From positions 38,273 through 102,272 of the forward strand of contig JAJYKL010000004.1 in NCBI GenBank assembly GCA_021788625.1: a stretch of DNA of 64,000 nt, in the 5' to 3' direction. Below are positions 30,401-38,978 of this stretch, piece after piece. A program made the position numbers and the translations under genes. Under the pieces are notes generated by a model. It was not told the DNA's origin and searched no databases. It saw only the letters and a list, made by a program, of their open reading frames with translations. This stretch comes from Chloroflexota bacterium. GTDB lineage: Bacteria; Chloroflexota; Anaerolineae; J036; Brachytrichaceae. Within the stretch, counting starts at the first letter, position 1. Every line of letters begins with the position of its first letter.

Positions 30401-30982
30401 GGTTTCCTGGCAGGCGTGGTCGCTGCGGGTGTATCCATGAAAGGCATGGTATGCACGGTTGCTGGCATGGAAATCCCGCCGGTGCAACGGTTTGTAATGG
30501 GCTATGAAAATGGCGCAAGGTGGATAAAACCTGATGTGAAAGTACTGCACATCTACGCGCCTTCGTTTACTGACCCAGCCTGGGGTACTAAGGCGGGTAA
30601 CGACATGATCCAGCAGGGCTGCGATGTGGTGTTCGGAGCAGGAGGCGAAACCGGCGACGGTGGCTTGATGGCTGCCATGCAGGCCGGTGTGGCCGCGATC
30701 GGGGTGGATGTCGACCAGTACGAAACCTTTCCTAACGTGAAAGAGGCACTGATTACAAGTGCAATGAAGAATGTAGAAGCTGCGGTGTACGAGTACCTTA
30801 AGAGTGTCCATGAGCAAGCCAATCGGGCTGGTATCGCCATGGCAGATCTTCGGAACGGCGGAATTGGTCTCGCTCCTTACCATGACTGGGAATCGAAAGT
30901 GCCTACACTGGTGAAGGCGAAAGTAAAAGAAGCCATCGATGGGTTAATAACCGGCCAGCTATCGACTGGTGTTCCCTTTTAA
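27497..30982 (+). CDS. Transmembrane Ser/Thr protein kinase with two extracellular periplasmic-binding domains: LivJ-type and BMP/PnrA-like
   Basis: Kinase: GKGGMGAVFKAFD, HRDVKPANVMFD, DFGI, MAPEQ. Single TM ~28699-28773. LivJ-like: EIKVAIIAPLSGSETPLGESTRNGALLAIDQWNSRGGVLGRRIQPIVADGQC (~28908-29985). BMP-like: LKVGLLADAGDMTQQSYNRVAWSAIQRA...FREDQAGFLAGVVAAGVS...VGVDVDQYETFP-type core (~30024-30979). Confidence 0.88.
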   Translation: MITAGQVLQNRYRIDALLGKGGMGAVFKAFDLSLHRTVAIKLLAPHLVWETDFVERFMREARAAANLRHPAIIDIHDVGQDGDDHFFIMAYLSGGTLKARIQASGHLPLDEVLRILHPISDALDYAHAEGLIHRDVKPANVMFDQRGQPVLTDFGIVKAAQETKLTATGTSLGTPQYMAPEQVLGKGVDGRSDQYALGIIAYELLTGKVPFDGESTTVILHKQVYEPPPLICSLAPGLPPAVDDVIRRVLAKTPADRYNSCSEFVTSLEHALKPTTLKIAPTPPPDIESMLLANTAPETPAPIATFVPESIDHPDIKKQFEPDKSHDDLAGATIPLDANRQPVVEHEHQGAKQHERDVVEPPAQDGSTKSLAETPGPSAVEPPRQEATSESHPALRKTSLSRRAVLIGITGLAAGGTLYWLLANRVPSTQPPSTETEVPSEPTPEPTSTKETEAPTATGSTSGDVAEGEIKVAIIAPLSGSETPLGESTRNGALLAIDQWNSRGGVLGRRIQPIVADGQCAADAALNAARKVVEQDGVKFIIGEVCSNASISISDYATSMKVIQISPASTNPAVTVDPSGTVKNYVFRTCYTNALEGTAAAWFALDNLKARTAFIFDERDNTYMIGLADYFEKAFSNGGGRVVGRTSYAGGDTDFTANLDEIDHVKPDVIYLPADASVANLMTRQAKGRSMTIPFVGSEGWYTPDLDLGAAENNFFTAHYANDDPRSEVQDFVHAFTQKYRDDKQQPLMPNEWAALGYDAASMLFQAIGEAGNDDPEVVKENFVKIEYTGVTGVMQFDDAHNPVKSIVIMHVRNGMISYDTSIGPHPVASPGGNGEQALTSLKVGLLADAGDMTQQSYNRVAWSAIQRAAQEFSFIVSNMEAKQPADYEIIIDQFAADHCGVVIAAGFRMSDAVAVKAIQYPDIQFAIVDHAYYPTRGASVCDETKKDCYADGGLNNVTSLMFREDQAGFLAGVVAAGVSMKGMVCTVAGMEIPPVQRFVMGYENGARWIKPDVKVLHIYAPSFTDPAWGTKAGNDMIQQGCDVVFGAGGETGDGGLMAAMQAGVAAIGVDVDQYETFPNVKEALITSAMKNVEAAVYEYLKSVHEQANRAGIAMADLRNGGIGLAPYHDWESKVPTLVKAKVKEAIDGLITGQLSTGVPF

Positions 30983-31006
30983 AACTGTTGAGGAGCGTCC
31001 TGATCT

Positions 31007-33022
31007 ATGCTGGCCGCTGGCCAAGTCCTAGCCAATCGTTATCGCATTGACTCTCAACTTGGGAAAGGCGGTATGGGCGCGGTGTACCAGGCATATGACC
31101 TGACACTCGGCCGTACGGTGGCGATTAAGCTGCTAGCCCCTCAACTGGCTTGGGAAACGGAATTCGTCGAGCGTTTCCAGCGTGAAGCCCATTCCACTGC
31201 CAGTCTGCACCACCCGAACATCATCGACGTGCACGATGTGGGTCACGAAGGTGATAACTACTACCTCGTCATGGCCAACCTGCCAGGCGGGACGCTCAAG
31301 CAGAGACTTTCGAATAAAGGTCATCTGCCACCAGACGAGGTGATTGGCATCCTGCGACCTATCGCTGCGGCGTTGGATTACGCCCATGCGAAGGGGCTGG
31401 TGCACCGTGACGTAAAGCCCGCCAACGTATTATTCGACGAGCTGGGTACACCCGTTCTGACAGACTTTGGCATCGTCAAAACCGCCCAAGACACAAAGCT
31501 TACAGCGACGGGAGCATCCATCGGCACGCCGCAGTATATGGCACCTGAACAGGTGTTGGGTAAAGTAGTAGATGGCCGCACGGATCAATATGCTCTGGGC
31601 GTCATTGCGTATGAGTTACTGACGGGGCGGGTTCCGTTTGCAGGTGATACAACTACCACGATCCTCTACAAGCAGGTTCATGAGACACCTCCACCCGTTC
31701 GCTCGTTTGCTTCGCATCTACCAGCAGGCGTAAACGGCGTATTGAGACGCGTGTTGGAGAAATCACCGGACAAACGCTACCGAAATTGCGCTGATTTCGT
31801 GGCTGATCTGGAACGAGCGCTCAAGCTCCCGAGAACCAGGGAACAGGTGCTGCCGGAGCCTAAAGTTGATACGACAATTGTGTTGCCCGACGCGACGCTG
31901 CCAATGTCTCGCCCACAATCAGGCCAGGCAGGCATAGTTCCTGACGGCTCATTACAGGCGGCACCACACAACCTTAAGAACAGAGGATTGACGCGCAGAG
32001 CTTTCCTGATTGCGACGGCGGGCATCGCAGTAGGAGGAGGTGTGGGATTATTCCTGATCATCCGCCCAGTCAGACCAACTCCGGGCGTTACCCCAACTCT
32101 GCCAGCGACAGATCAGCAGAACAATACACCCAGCACCACCAGCATGTCGGAGCCAACGGCAACCCTGATGCCAACAGATACCTCCAAACCGACCGAAACC
32201 ACTGCAGCCCAGCCAACCCCGCTGGTTCAGGTCACACGGGTGAATGACCATGCTGTCATGCTCCCCCTCGCAGCAGGTGTAGCACTGGAATTCTTACGTA
32301 TACCAGCCGGGGCATTCCTGATGGGCAGTGCAGACACGGACAAGGATGCTCTGGCAAATGAGAAGCCGCAGTCGACCGTGTTGCTGGGTGAATACTGGAT
32401 CGGCAGGTATGAGGTGACGAACGCACAGTTCCGGGTATTCGTCCAGGCGTCTGGTTACCGGACAACGGCGGAGCAGAATGATTCGTCAGGTGCGAACTGG
32501 CAGCATCCGGGTGGTGCTGGCAGTGATCTGACCGGCAAAGACAATTATCCTGTGGTACAGGTTAGCTGGGATGATGCAGTGGCTTTTAGTACATGGGCAG
32601 TTAAGCAGACCGGGTATGAGATTCGACTGCCAAGTGAAGCCGAGTGGGAGAAGGCTGCCCGTGGTACGGACGGGAGATTGTACCCCTGGGGAAATAACGT
32701 GCCAGGCCTTACTCTCGCAAATGTTGGCATGAATGTTGGAGCTACCACACCTGTAGGCAAGTACAGCCCGCAGGGTGACAGCCCATATGGGGTGGCAGAC
32801 ATGGCAGGCAATGTCTCGGAGTGGACGAGTAGCCTGTATATGCCCTATCCCTATAAGGCTAACGATGGGCGGGAGAACCAGCAGAGCCGTGACCTGAGGG
32901 TGATAAGAGGGGGGAACTATTTTCTGGGTGCGAAGATTGCCCGCTGTGCGGCACGGAGCGGAGGAGATCCGACAAACTCCAGTAGTTATTACGGCTTCCG
33001 AATCGCTGTGACCGTCATTTAG
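31007..33022 (+). CDS. Transmembrane Ser/Thr protein kinase with C-terminal FGE-sulfatase (SUMF1-like) domain
   Basis: Kinase: LGKGGMGAVYQAYD, HRDVKPANVLFDE, DFGI, MAPEQ. TM ~31990-32070. FGE-like: FLRIPAGAFLMGSADTDKDALANEKPQ, VSWDDAVAFSTWA, RLPSEAEWEKAARGTDGRLYPWGN, ADMAGNVSEWTS, RVIRGGNYFLGAKIARCAARSGGDPTNSSSYYGFRI. Confidence 0.9.
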   Translation: MLAAGQVLANRYRIDSQLGKGGMGAVYQAYDLTLGRTVAIKLLAPQLAWETEFVERFQREAHSTASLHHPNIIDVHDVGHEGDNYYLVMANLPGGTLKQRLSNKGHLPPDEVIGILRPIAAALDYAHAKGLVHRDVKPANVLFDELGTPVLTDFGIVKTAQDTKLTATGASIGTPQYMAPEQVLGKVVDGRTDQYALGVIAYELLTGRVPFAGDTTTTILYKQVHETPPPVRSFASHLPAGVNGVLRRVLEKSPDKRYRNCADFVADLERALKLPRTREQVLPEPKVDTTIVLPDATLPMSRPQSGQAGIVPDGSLQAAPHNLKNRGLTRRAFLIATAGIAVGGGVGLFLIIRPVRPTPGVTPTLPATDQQNNTPSTTSMSEPTATLMPTDTSKPTETTAAQPTPLVQVTRVNDHAVMLPLAAGVALEFLRIPAGAFLMGSADTDKDALANEKPQSTVLLGEYWIGRYEVTNAQFRVFVQASGYRTTAEQNDSSGANWQHPGGAGSDLTGKDNYPVVQVSWDDAVAFSTWAVKQTGYEIRLPSEAEWEKAARGTDGRLYPWGNNVPGLTLANVGMNVGATTPVGKYSPQGDSPYGVADMAGNVSEWTSSLYMPYPYKANDGRENQQSRDLRVIRGGNYFLGAKIARCAARSGGDPTNSSSYYGFRIAVTVI

Positions 33023-33033
33023 CCTGGTGCTCG

Positions 33034-36000
33034 TCACACCACCGGTAAGGTGAACGAGATGGTGGCTCCAGAGTAGGTGTTCTGCTCGAAACCAATCCGC
33101 CCGCCGTGGGCTTCGACCAGCCCCTTGCAGATGGCGAGACCCAAACCGGCGCCTTTTGTCTGTCGCGCACTTCCATTACTGCCCCGGCGGAAAGCCTCAA
33201 AAACGAACGGCATATCCTCTGGAGCGATGCCCAGGCCTTCGTCTGCCACAGTCACTTTCACCGCATCGCCTTGATGCCGGGCTGTGACTCTAATGGTAGT
33301 GCCGGCTGGCGAGTATTTTGCAGCATTACCGACCAGGTTGATGAGCACCTGGGTGATACGTTGGGCATCGACCCGTACGACAGGCAGATTCATCGGGAGG
33401 TCAATGCTGAGCGTGTGGGCTCTGGTGAGTAGTTGCAGTTGGGGCTGTGCAGATTCCACAATAGGAGCCAGAGTCTGGTCGTGTGGATCGATGCGGAGCG
33501 TACCAGCTTCGATACGACTCAGATCCAGCAACTGATCGATCATATCGGTGAGTTTATCTGCCTCCTGATCGATAATCCCTACATATTCGTGCCAACTCGT
33601 CTCGTCCCACGTCACATCCTGGGCCAGTAGAGTCGTGGCAAAACCTTTAATCGAGGTGAGCGGGGTGCGTAGCTCGTGGCTGATCATACCCAGGAAACGC
33701 AGACGCAATGCTGTTTGGCGTTCAGCCTCCTGCTGGGCCTGTTCCGCCTGCCTTCGAGCAGCCGTCTCCGCCATAAACAGGCGCTCACGCTCCTGTTCAG
33801 CTTGTTTCCGTCTGGTGATGTCGATGTTCATCCCCACCCATTTATAGATCGAACCATTGGGGAGTAGCAGCGGAGCTGCATGCATGTTCGTCCAGCGCCA
33901 GCCACCCATGGCACTGCGCAGACGGAATTCTGCGTTGACCGGCGTGCCGTCGCGCACGGAGTCGCGCCAAAGCTGTTCGGCGTACGCACGGTCCTCTGGA
34001 TGAACAGCGGCACTCCAGCCCATTCCGAGCCATTCATCAACACTCTGCCCCGTATATGCGCGCCAGCTTGGCGAATCGACTACCGCGTTACCCTGCGCAT
34101 CGGTTTCCCACACAGCCTGGGATAATACTTCCACCAGAGCACGGAAACGCTCTTCACTTTCACGTTGCGCATCCTCGGCCAGTTTAAGATCTGTAATGTC
34201 CAGGAATGCACCAATGGCTCCTGCTGGGTGACCCATAGCATCCTGTACAGGTATGACATTGCCCTGGAGTGAGTGCACTGTCCCATCGTTGAACACGATT
34301 TCCATCGCGTAATCGAGCAAGGCCTGCCCTGTGGCTGCTACACGCTGCATGGGCATGTCAATGGGCGACAGCTCGACTCCGTCATGATGAACCCGGTAAT
34401 GCGCAAGGCGCCCGGTCTCTGTTCCCGTCTTGGACAGGTTGGTGCCCGGTCCGACTCGGAGTAGGTCTGTCGCATCACGATTTCCAGAGATTTCACGACA
34501 TTCACTATCATGCGCGATCCAGATGATAGCTGGCGTAGTGTCCAAGACCGCCTGCAGACGTGCCGTTTGCTCATGGGCCCGTTCCTCGCTTATTCGAAGG
34601 CGTTGTTCGGTGTGACGCTGTTGTGTGACATCATGCCCCACTGCCACTGCACCGGTCAGGCTACCCTGGTCATCAAACAAGGGAGCGGCATTCCAAACGC
34701 AGTTGATCTCGCGGCCCTCAGTGGTGCGTTGGACGACTTCGACGTCACGCACCCATTCACCGAAGAGAGCGGCGCGCTGCAAGGGCAGATCCTGCGGAAC
34801 AAAGAGTGTGCCGTCTGAGCGGTAGAGCTGGTAAAAGTCGGATTGAGTATCCAGGTTCTGATTGAGGTCTATCGTACGGTCGACAAGGTTCGAGTAAGCG
34901 GGATTCATGTACACCGATCGCCCCAGTGAGTCGCATACCGCCACGGGATCCGGCATGTTTTCGACCATGGTCTGCCAGCGTCTGCGTTCAGTGGCAAGGT
35001 CCGCGAGTAAACTCTCCCGTTCGTGTTCCGCCTGTCGGCGTGAGGTGATATCGTGATTAACCACTACATAGCCAGTACAGATGCCATGGGCGTCGCGTAA
35101 AAGGATCGTGTACACGCTGATCGTTAAGCGGCGATCGTCGCGGGTATACAGAGCCAGCTCAGTGGATACGGAATGGCCCAGCTGCAGTTCCCGCTCAATC
35201 GCGGAACGCTGCTCATCGGGTAGTTCAGGGCGCAAGATATCTGTCAGGCTCTTGTTAAGGACCTCTTCTGCTTTCCAGCCATACACCTGTTCAGCGGCTT
35301 TGTTCCACGAGGTAATCTGGAATGACAGGTCCGTAGCGATGACTGCATCATTGATCGCATCCAGGATGCTGGCCTGCAAATGGAGTTGGCTTGTTGAGCG
35401 CTTATGCTCGGTGATGTCGGCGAACATGAATACGGCGGCACGGAGAGTACCAGCCGGAGCATACACAGGTGCGATCGTTACCGTGGCGGGAACGGACATA
35501 CCGTCCGCGCAACGCAGTTCGCACTCTCCGCCCCATATACCGTTCTGTTTGAGTGTGGCGATGATGAGGGTAGCGGGTGTGGAGTCGGCACAGTTCATCA
35601 CGAGTTGCTCGACCTGCTGACCGATCATCTCCTTAGAATGCCAACCGAACATATGCTCAGCCGCCTGGTTGCAATAGATGATCGTACCTTGGGGATCTGC
35701 GCCGAGTACAGCCAGTCCGACTGCATCCAGCAGTTGAGTGGATAGCGCCGGTGTCGTGTCAATGTTGTGCTCCTTCACCTGGTCGCGACTGGCATCAACA
35801 GAAAGGGAGGCAGTCTGCCGAATGACCTTATCGACTGAATCCGAATGAATGAGTGCATCCGGTGTGCCCGGCATATCCGGAGTATTCCCAATGTCCATAC
35901 AATGGCCTCGGATTTGTATATTGCTCGCACAAGTGACTTCAAACGTAACCGGCTGACCGGTGGGTGGCGTGTGTTCTGTGATACAGACTGCTTCGATGAG

Positions 36001-36105
36001 ATAGGTTGGCCTGTAGCTGGAAAAGATTATAGCAACAAGGCTGGCGATAACCAACATAGAATAGGCTAAAGTGTGAACCATGAGTGACAGACAGGATGTA
36101 CTCAA
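33034..36105 (-). CDS. Multi-PAS (about five PAS domains) sensor histidine kinase
   Basis: PAS/PAC repeats, H-box FLGMISHELRTPLTSIKGF, N-box NLVGNAAKYSPAGT, G-box DEGLGIAPEDMPFVFEAF / GAGLGLAICKGLVEAHGGRI. Longest ORF overlaps the divergent epimerase start; an internal start such as ATG at 35898 (MDIGNTPDMPG) is plausible. Confidence 0.88.
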   Translation of the reverse strand: MSTSCLSLMVHTLAYSMLVIASLVAIIFSSYRPTYLIEAVCITEHTPPTGQPVTFEVTCASNIQIRGHCMDIGNTPDMPGTPDALIHSDSVDKVIRQTASLSVDASRDQVKEHNIDTTPALSTQLLDAVGLAVLGADPQGTIIYCNQAAEHMFGWHSKEMIGQQVEQLVMNCADSTPATLIIATLKQNGIWGGECELRCADGMSVPATVTIAPVYAPAGTLRAAVFMFADITEHKRSTSQLHLQASILDAINDAVIATDLSFQITSWNKAAEQVYGWKAEEVLNKSLTDILRPELPDEQRSAIERELQLGHSVSTELALYTRDDRRLTISVYTILLRDAHGICTGYVVVNHDITSRRQAEHERESLLADLATERRRWQTMVENMPDPVAVCDSLGRSVYMNPAYSNLVDRTIDLNQNLDTQSDFYQLYRSDGTLFVPQDLPLQRAALFGEWVRDVEVVQRTTEGREINCVWNAAPLFDDQGSLTGAVAVGHDVTQQRHTEQRLRISEERAHEQTARLQAVLDTTPAIIWIAHDSECREISGNRDATDLLRVGPGTNLSKTGTETGRLAHYRVHHDGVELSPIDMPMQRVAATGQALLDYAMEIVFNDGTVHSLQGNVIPVQDAMGHPAGAIGAFLDITDLKLAEDAQRESEERFRALVEVLSQAVWETDAQGNAVVDSPSWRAYTGQSVDEWLGMGWSAAVHPEDRAYAEQLWRDSVRDGTPVNAEFRLRSAMGGWRWTNMHAAPLLLPNGSIYKWVGMNIDITRRKQAEQERERLFMAETAARRQAEQAQQEAERQTALRLRFLGMISHELRTPLTSIKGFATTLLAQDVTWDETSWHEYVGIIDQEADKLTDMIDQLLDLSRIEAGTLRIDPHDQTLAPIVESAQPQLQLLTRAHTLSIDLPMNLPVVRVDAQRITQVLINLVGNAAKYSPAGTTIRVTARHQGDAVKVTVADEGLGIAPEDMPFVFEAFRRGSNGSARQTKGAGLGLAICKGLVEAHGGRIGFEQNTYSGATISFTLPVV

Positions 36106-36889
36106 AGTTCTGGTGACTGGGGCGTATGGGCTGATCGGTAACCTTATCTACGCGCATCTCGCAGCGCAACCGGATCGCTACGTGGTATATGGTTCCTCTC
36201 GCCGCCCTCATCCATCGTTGCGCGCCAGCGGGATGACATACCATGACATACCAAAAGACAAGTTACGTCTGGCTGAGTTGACTGATATTGGCGCAGTGCA
36301 GCACGCTCTGGAAGGCGTGGATATCGTGGTGCATATGGCAGCGGATGCCAGCGGCTCCGCCGGATGGGAAAGTGTACTCCACAACAATATCATTGGAGTG
36401 CACAACCTCTTTGAAGCCTGCCGGCTGACCGGCGTGCGGCGTGTGCTATATGCCAGCACGAATCAGGTGGTGTTTGGCTACCGTGATACGGAACCTTATA
36501 AATCACTGTTCGAAGCCCGGTTCGACACGCTGGATCCCGCCACCATCCGACCGATCGAGCACGTCCAGCCTGCACGGCCGCTGAATGATTACGCGTGCAG
36601 TAAAGTGTACGGCGAGGCGCTGGCCCATTACTATGCGCACGTCCACGGTCTATCTTGCATCGTTTTGCGCGTCGGCTGGGTGACGGCTGACAATCGTCTC
36701 CCCCGCCCAGCCGCACGGGCTCTATGGTGCAGCCAGCGCGACTGCGTCCAGCTGGTCGAGCGGGCCATCAACGCCCCGGCAGATCTGCATTACGATGTAT
36801 TTTTTGTGCAATCAGCCAACACCTACAACCTTGTAGACATACAGCACGCTCGTGCTGTGCTGGGCTATGCACCGGAAGATGGCGTATAG
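36080..36889 (+). CDS. NAD-dependent epimerase/dehydratase (uronate dehydrogenase-like SDR)
   Basis: KVLVTGAYGLIGNLIYAHL, DIVVHMAADASGSAGWESVLHNNIIGVHNLFEACRLTGVRRVLYASTNQV, YACSKVYGEALAHYYA. Confidence 0.88.
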   Translation: MSDRQDVLKVLVTGAYGLIGNLIYAHLAAQPDRYVVYGSSRRPHPSLRASGMTYHDIPKDKLRLAELTDIGAVQHALEGVDIVVHMAADASGSAGWESVLHNNIIGVHNLFEACRLTGVRRVLYASTNQVVFGYRDTEPYKSLFEARFDTLDPATIRPIEHVQPARPLNDYACSKVYGEALAHYYAHVHGLSCIVLRVGWVTADNRLPRPAARALWCSQRDCVQLVERAINAPADLHYDVFFVQSANTYNLVDIQHARAVLGYAPEDGV

Positions 36890-36912
36890 GCTTACCTACT
36901 ACATGGAGACTT

Positions 36913-37302
36913 ATGAACAGAGAACACGTGAACAATATGCCGCAGGTGCGAACGGCTCTGGAGGTGCTCGATCACCACGTGCAAACCCTAGGTGAGGGAC
37001 TGGTCGATGAAGTGGTTTCCGACTATGCGCCGGACGCCATGATTTTGACGTCTGACGGAGCGGTGAAGGGACGCGACGCGATCAGGCGGTTCTTCGCAAA
37101 TTCGGTGGTCAATGTGCTTCCGCCCAGCAGCACTCTAATCATGCATCACAAGTGGGTGGAGGGAGAGCTGGCTTTCATCATCTGGACGGCGGAATCGCCG
37201 TTCTACTCGTTCTCCTTTGGCACCGATACGTTCATCATCCGCGATGGACTGATCCAAGAGCAGACGTTCGCCGGCGTAATGGTCAAGAAGGAATCAAAAT
37301 AA
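36913..37302 (+). CDS. SnoaL-like/NTF2-like small protein
   Basis: From ATG 36913: MNREHVNNMPQVRTALEVLDHHVQTLGEGLVDEVVSDYAPDAMILTSDGAVKGRDAIRRFF... typical NTF2-like. The ORF-track start at 36724 overlaps the upstream gene and is not favoured. Confidence 0.8.
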   Translation: MNREHVNNMPQVRTALEVLDHHVQTLGEGLVDEVVSDYAPDAMILTSDGAVKGRDAIRRFFANSVVNVLPPSSTLIMHHKWVEGELAFIIWTAESPFYSFSFGTDTFIIRDGLIQEQTFAGVMVKKESK

Positions 37303-37314
37303 AGGAGAGTCAAT

Positions 37315-38247
37315 GTGCGAATAGGTATTGGCACGCAACTTTGGTTGATGGACAACCATTATGAGAACTTCTACCGCATGCTTGATGAGCTGGCTCTAGA
37401 GGGTTACGACGGTTTCGAGTGCTGCTACCCTTTCCTGGTGGATTGGTACGAACGTCGTCCGGCAGAGCTCAGACGCCTGCTGGCCATGCATGGGCTGGAA
37501 CTGGCCAGCTACTACACCGGAATCGGTTTCGCCCACGCCGGGGTTCGCCAGCGAGGGATTGAGGAGTTTAAGCGACGATGTCGTTTTACCAGTGAAGTGG
37601 GTGGCCACACTGTTCTACTCGACGGTGGCGAGAAGGAATACCGGGATGAGTTCAACAGCCTGGATGAGTATATCCGGTGCATCGCTGAAACTGCAAATGA
37701 GCTGGGCCACTATGCGATGTCGCTTGGCCTCAACCTCGCCTGGCATCAGCACTGGGGCAGCCTCTTCGAGGTGGAAGCCAATCTGGATCGACTCATGGAA
37801 TTGACCGATCCATCGGTCGTGGGCTTCTGTTGCGATGTCGCGCAAATCACCCTCTCTCATATGGATGTGTTGTCGATCATGCGGCGCTATATAAAACGGA
37901 TCACGTTTATGCATTACAAAGATGTAGCGCCAAACTATCGTAGTGAGGGCGAGTTATGGCCTGGTCATCAAATGCCGGGCGACGACGGTGCCTATGGTGT
38001 TGATTCAAAATGGCGCATGGTCGAGCTGGGCAGGGGGGTGGTACCATTTCGCGAAGTGACAGACCTCCTGTTGGGCGCTGGATATGATGGGTATTTGATG
38101 GACGACTTTGACTACTCGGGATATGCCGCGGCGGTATCGGCCAGGGCCTGCAAGGAGTTCGTCAATTACGGGTTAGGGATATGGGGAGAGCGCGATTTGC
38201 GCGAGGGATGCGGTGGTGCGAGACGCAACTCAGGAGGAATACGATGA
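37315..38247 (+). CDS. Sugar phosphate isomerase/epimerase (xylose isomerase-like TIM barrel)
   Basis: LDELALEGYDGFECCYPF..., GHYAMSLGLNLAWHQHWGSLFE, VGFCCDVAQITLSHMDVLSIMRRYIKRITFMHYKDV, ELGRGVVPFREVTDLLLGAGYDGYLMDDFD. Confidence 0.85.
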   Translation: MRIGIGTQLWLMDNHYENFYRMLDELALEGYDGFECCYPFLVDWYERRPAELRRLLAMHGLELASYYTGIGFAHAGVRQRGIEEFKRRCRFTSEVGGHTVLLDGGEKEYRDEFNSLDEYIRCIAETANELGHYAMSLGLNLAWHQHWGSLFEVEANLDRLMELTDPSVVGFCCDVAQITLSHMDVLSIMRRYIKRITFMHYKDVAPNYRSEGELWPGHQMPGDDGAYGVDSKWRMVELGRGVVPFREVTDLLLGAGYDGYLMDDFDYSGYAAAVSARACKEFVNYGLGIWGERDLREGCGGARRNSGGIR

Positions 38248-38978
38248 ACCAGATCATTACCTGGCTTGGTCATGCTACGTGGCGTATGACGACACCAGCG
38301 GGTACGCTGATCTACCTGGACCCGTGGATCAAGGGAAACCCGGCATGCCCTATCCGCCTGGAAGACATCAACCGGGCGGACATCGTGTGCGTCACGCATG
38401 GGCATAATGACCACCTGGGAAACGCCATCCAGTTAGTGAAACAAACTGGTGCTGTGCTGGTCACACTGCCGGAAGTGGCGGCCTATTGCAGTTTACATGG
38501 CATCCCATATGATGACCGAGATGGCTGCTTGCAAACAGGTGGCAGCGTCCGCCAGAAAGACGTGCAGATCCACGCTGTGTTTGCATTGCACTATTCCGAC
38601 ATTTGGGGTGAGGAGTACGACCGTACCGGCCAGGTTACGGCTGGCAGCGGTGCGTGTGGAATGATCATCGAACCTGATGCGGGCCGACCGGTCTATTTCG
38701 CAGGCGACACGGGCATCTTCGGTGATATGGAACTGATCAGCAGGTTATATCACCCTTATGTGTCGGTGCTTCCGGTGGGCGGCAAGTACACCATGGGTGT
38801 GCTCGAGGCCGCTTATGCAATTCAAATGCTGGGCAGCGCCGTGATGATTCCCGGACACTACAACACCTACCCGAGCCAGACGATCGATCTGAATGAGCTG
38901 TCGCGCCAGGTCAAAGAAAAGGCTCCCGATACACGACTGGTGGTGCTCAAGCCGGGCGAATCTTTTGATGTGGGTTAA
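38244..38978 (+). CDS. Metallo-beta-lactamase-fold hydrolase (UlaG-like)
   Basis: MNQIITWLGHATWRMTTPAGTLIYLDPWIKGNP, VCVTHGHNDHLGN, YFAGDTGIFGDMELI. ATG at 38244 overlaps the upstream TGA (ATGA). Confidence 0.88.
   Translation: MNQIITWLGHATWRMTTPAGTLIYLDPWIKGNPACPIRLEDINRADIVCVTHGHNDHLGNAIQLVKQTGAVLVTLPEVAAYCSLHGIPYDDRDGCLQTGGSVRQKDVQIHAVFALHYSDIWGEEYDRTGQVTAGSGACGMIIEPDAGRPVYFAGDTGIFGDMELISRLYHPYVSVLPVGGKYTMGVLEAAYAIQMLGSAVMIPGHYNTYPSQTIDLNELSRQVKEKAPDTRLVVLKPGESFDVG

Noticed and set aside
30017-30883. 288-aa minus-strand ORF opposite the dual-SBP kinase
   Set aside because: Antisense shadow of a well-supported coding frame; no recognisable motifs.
36724-36912. N-terminal extension of the NTF2-like ORF (track start 36724)
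   Set aside because: Overlaps the upstream epimerase by >160 nt with non-family sequence; ATG at 36913 fits better.
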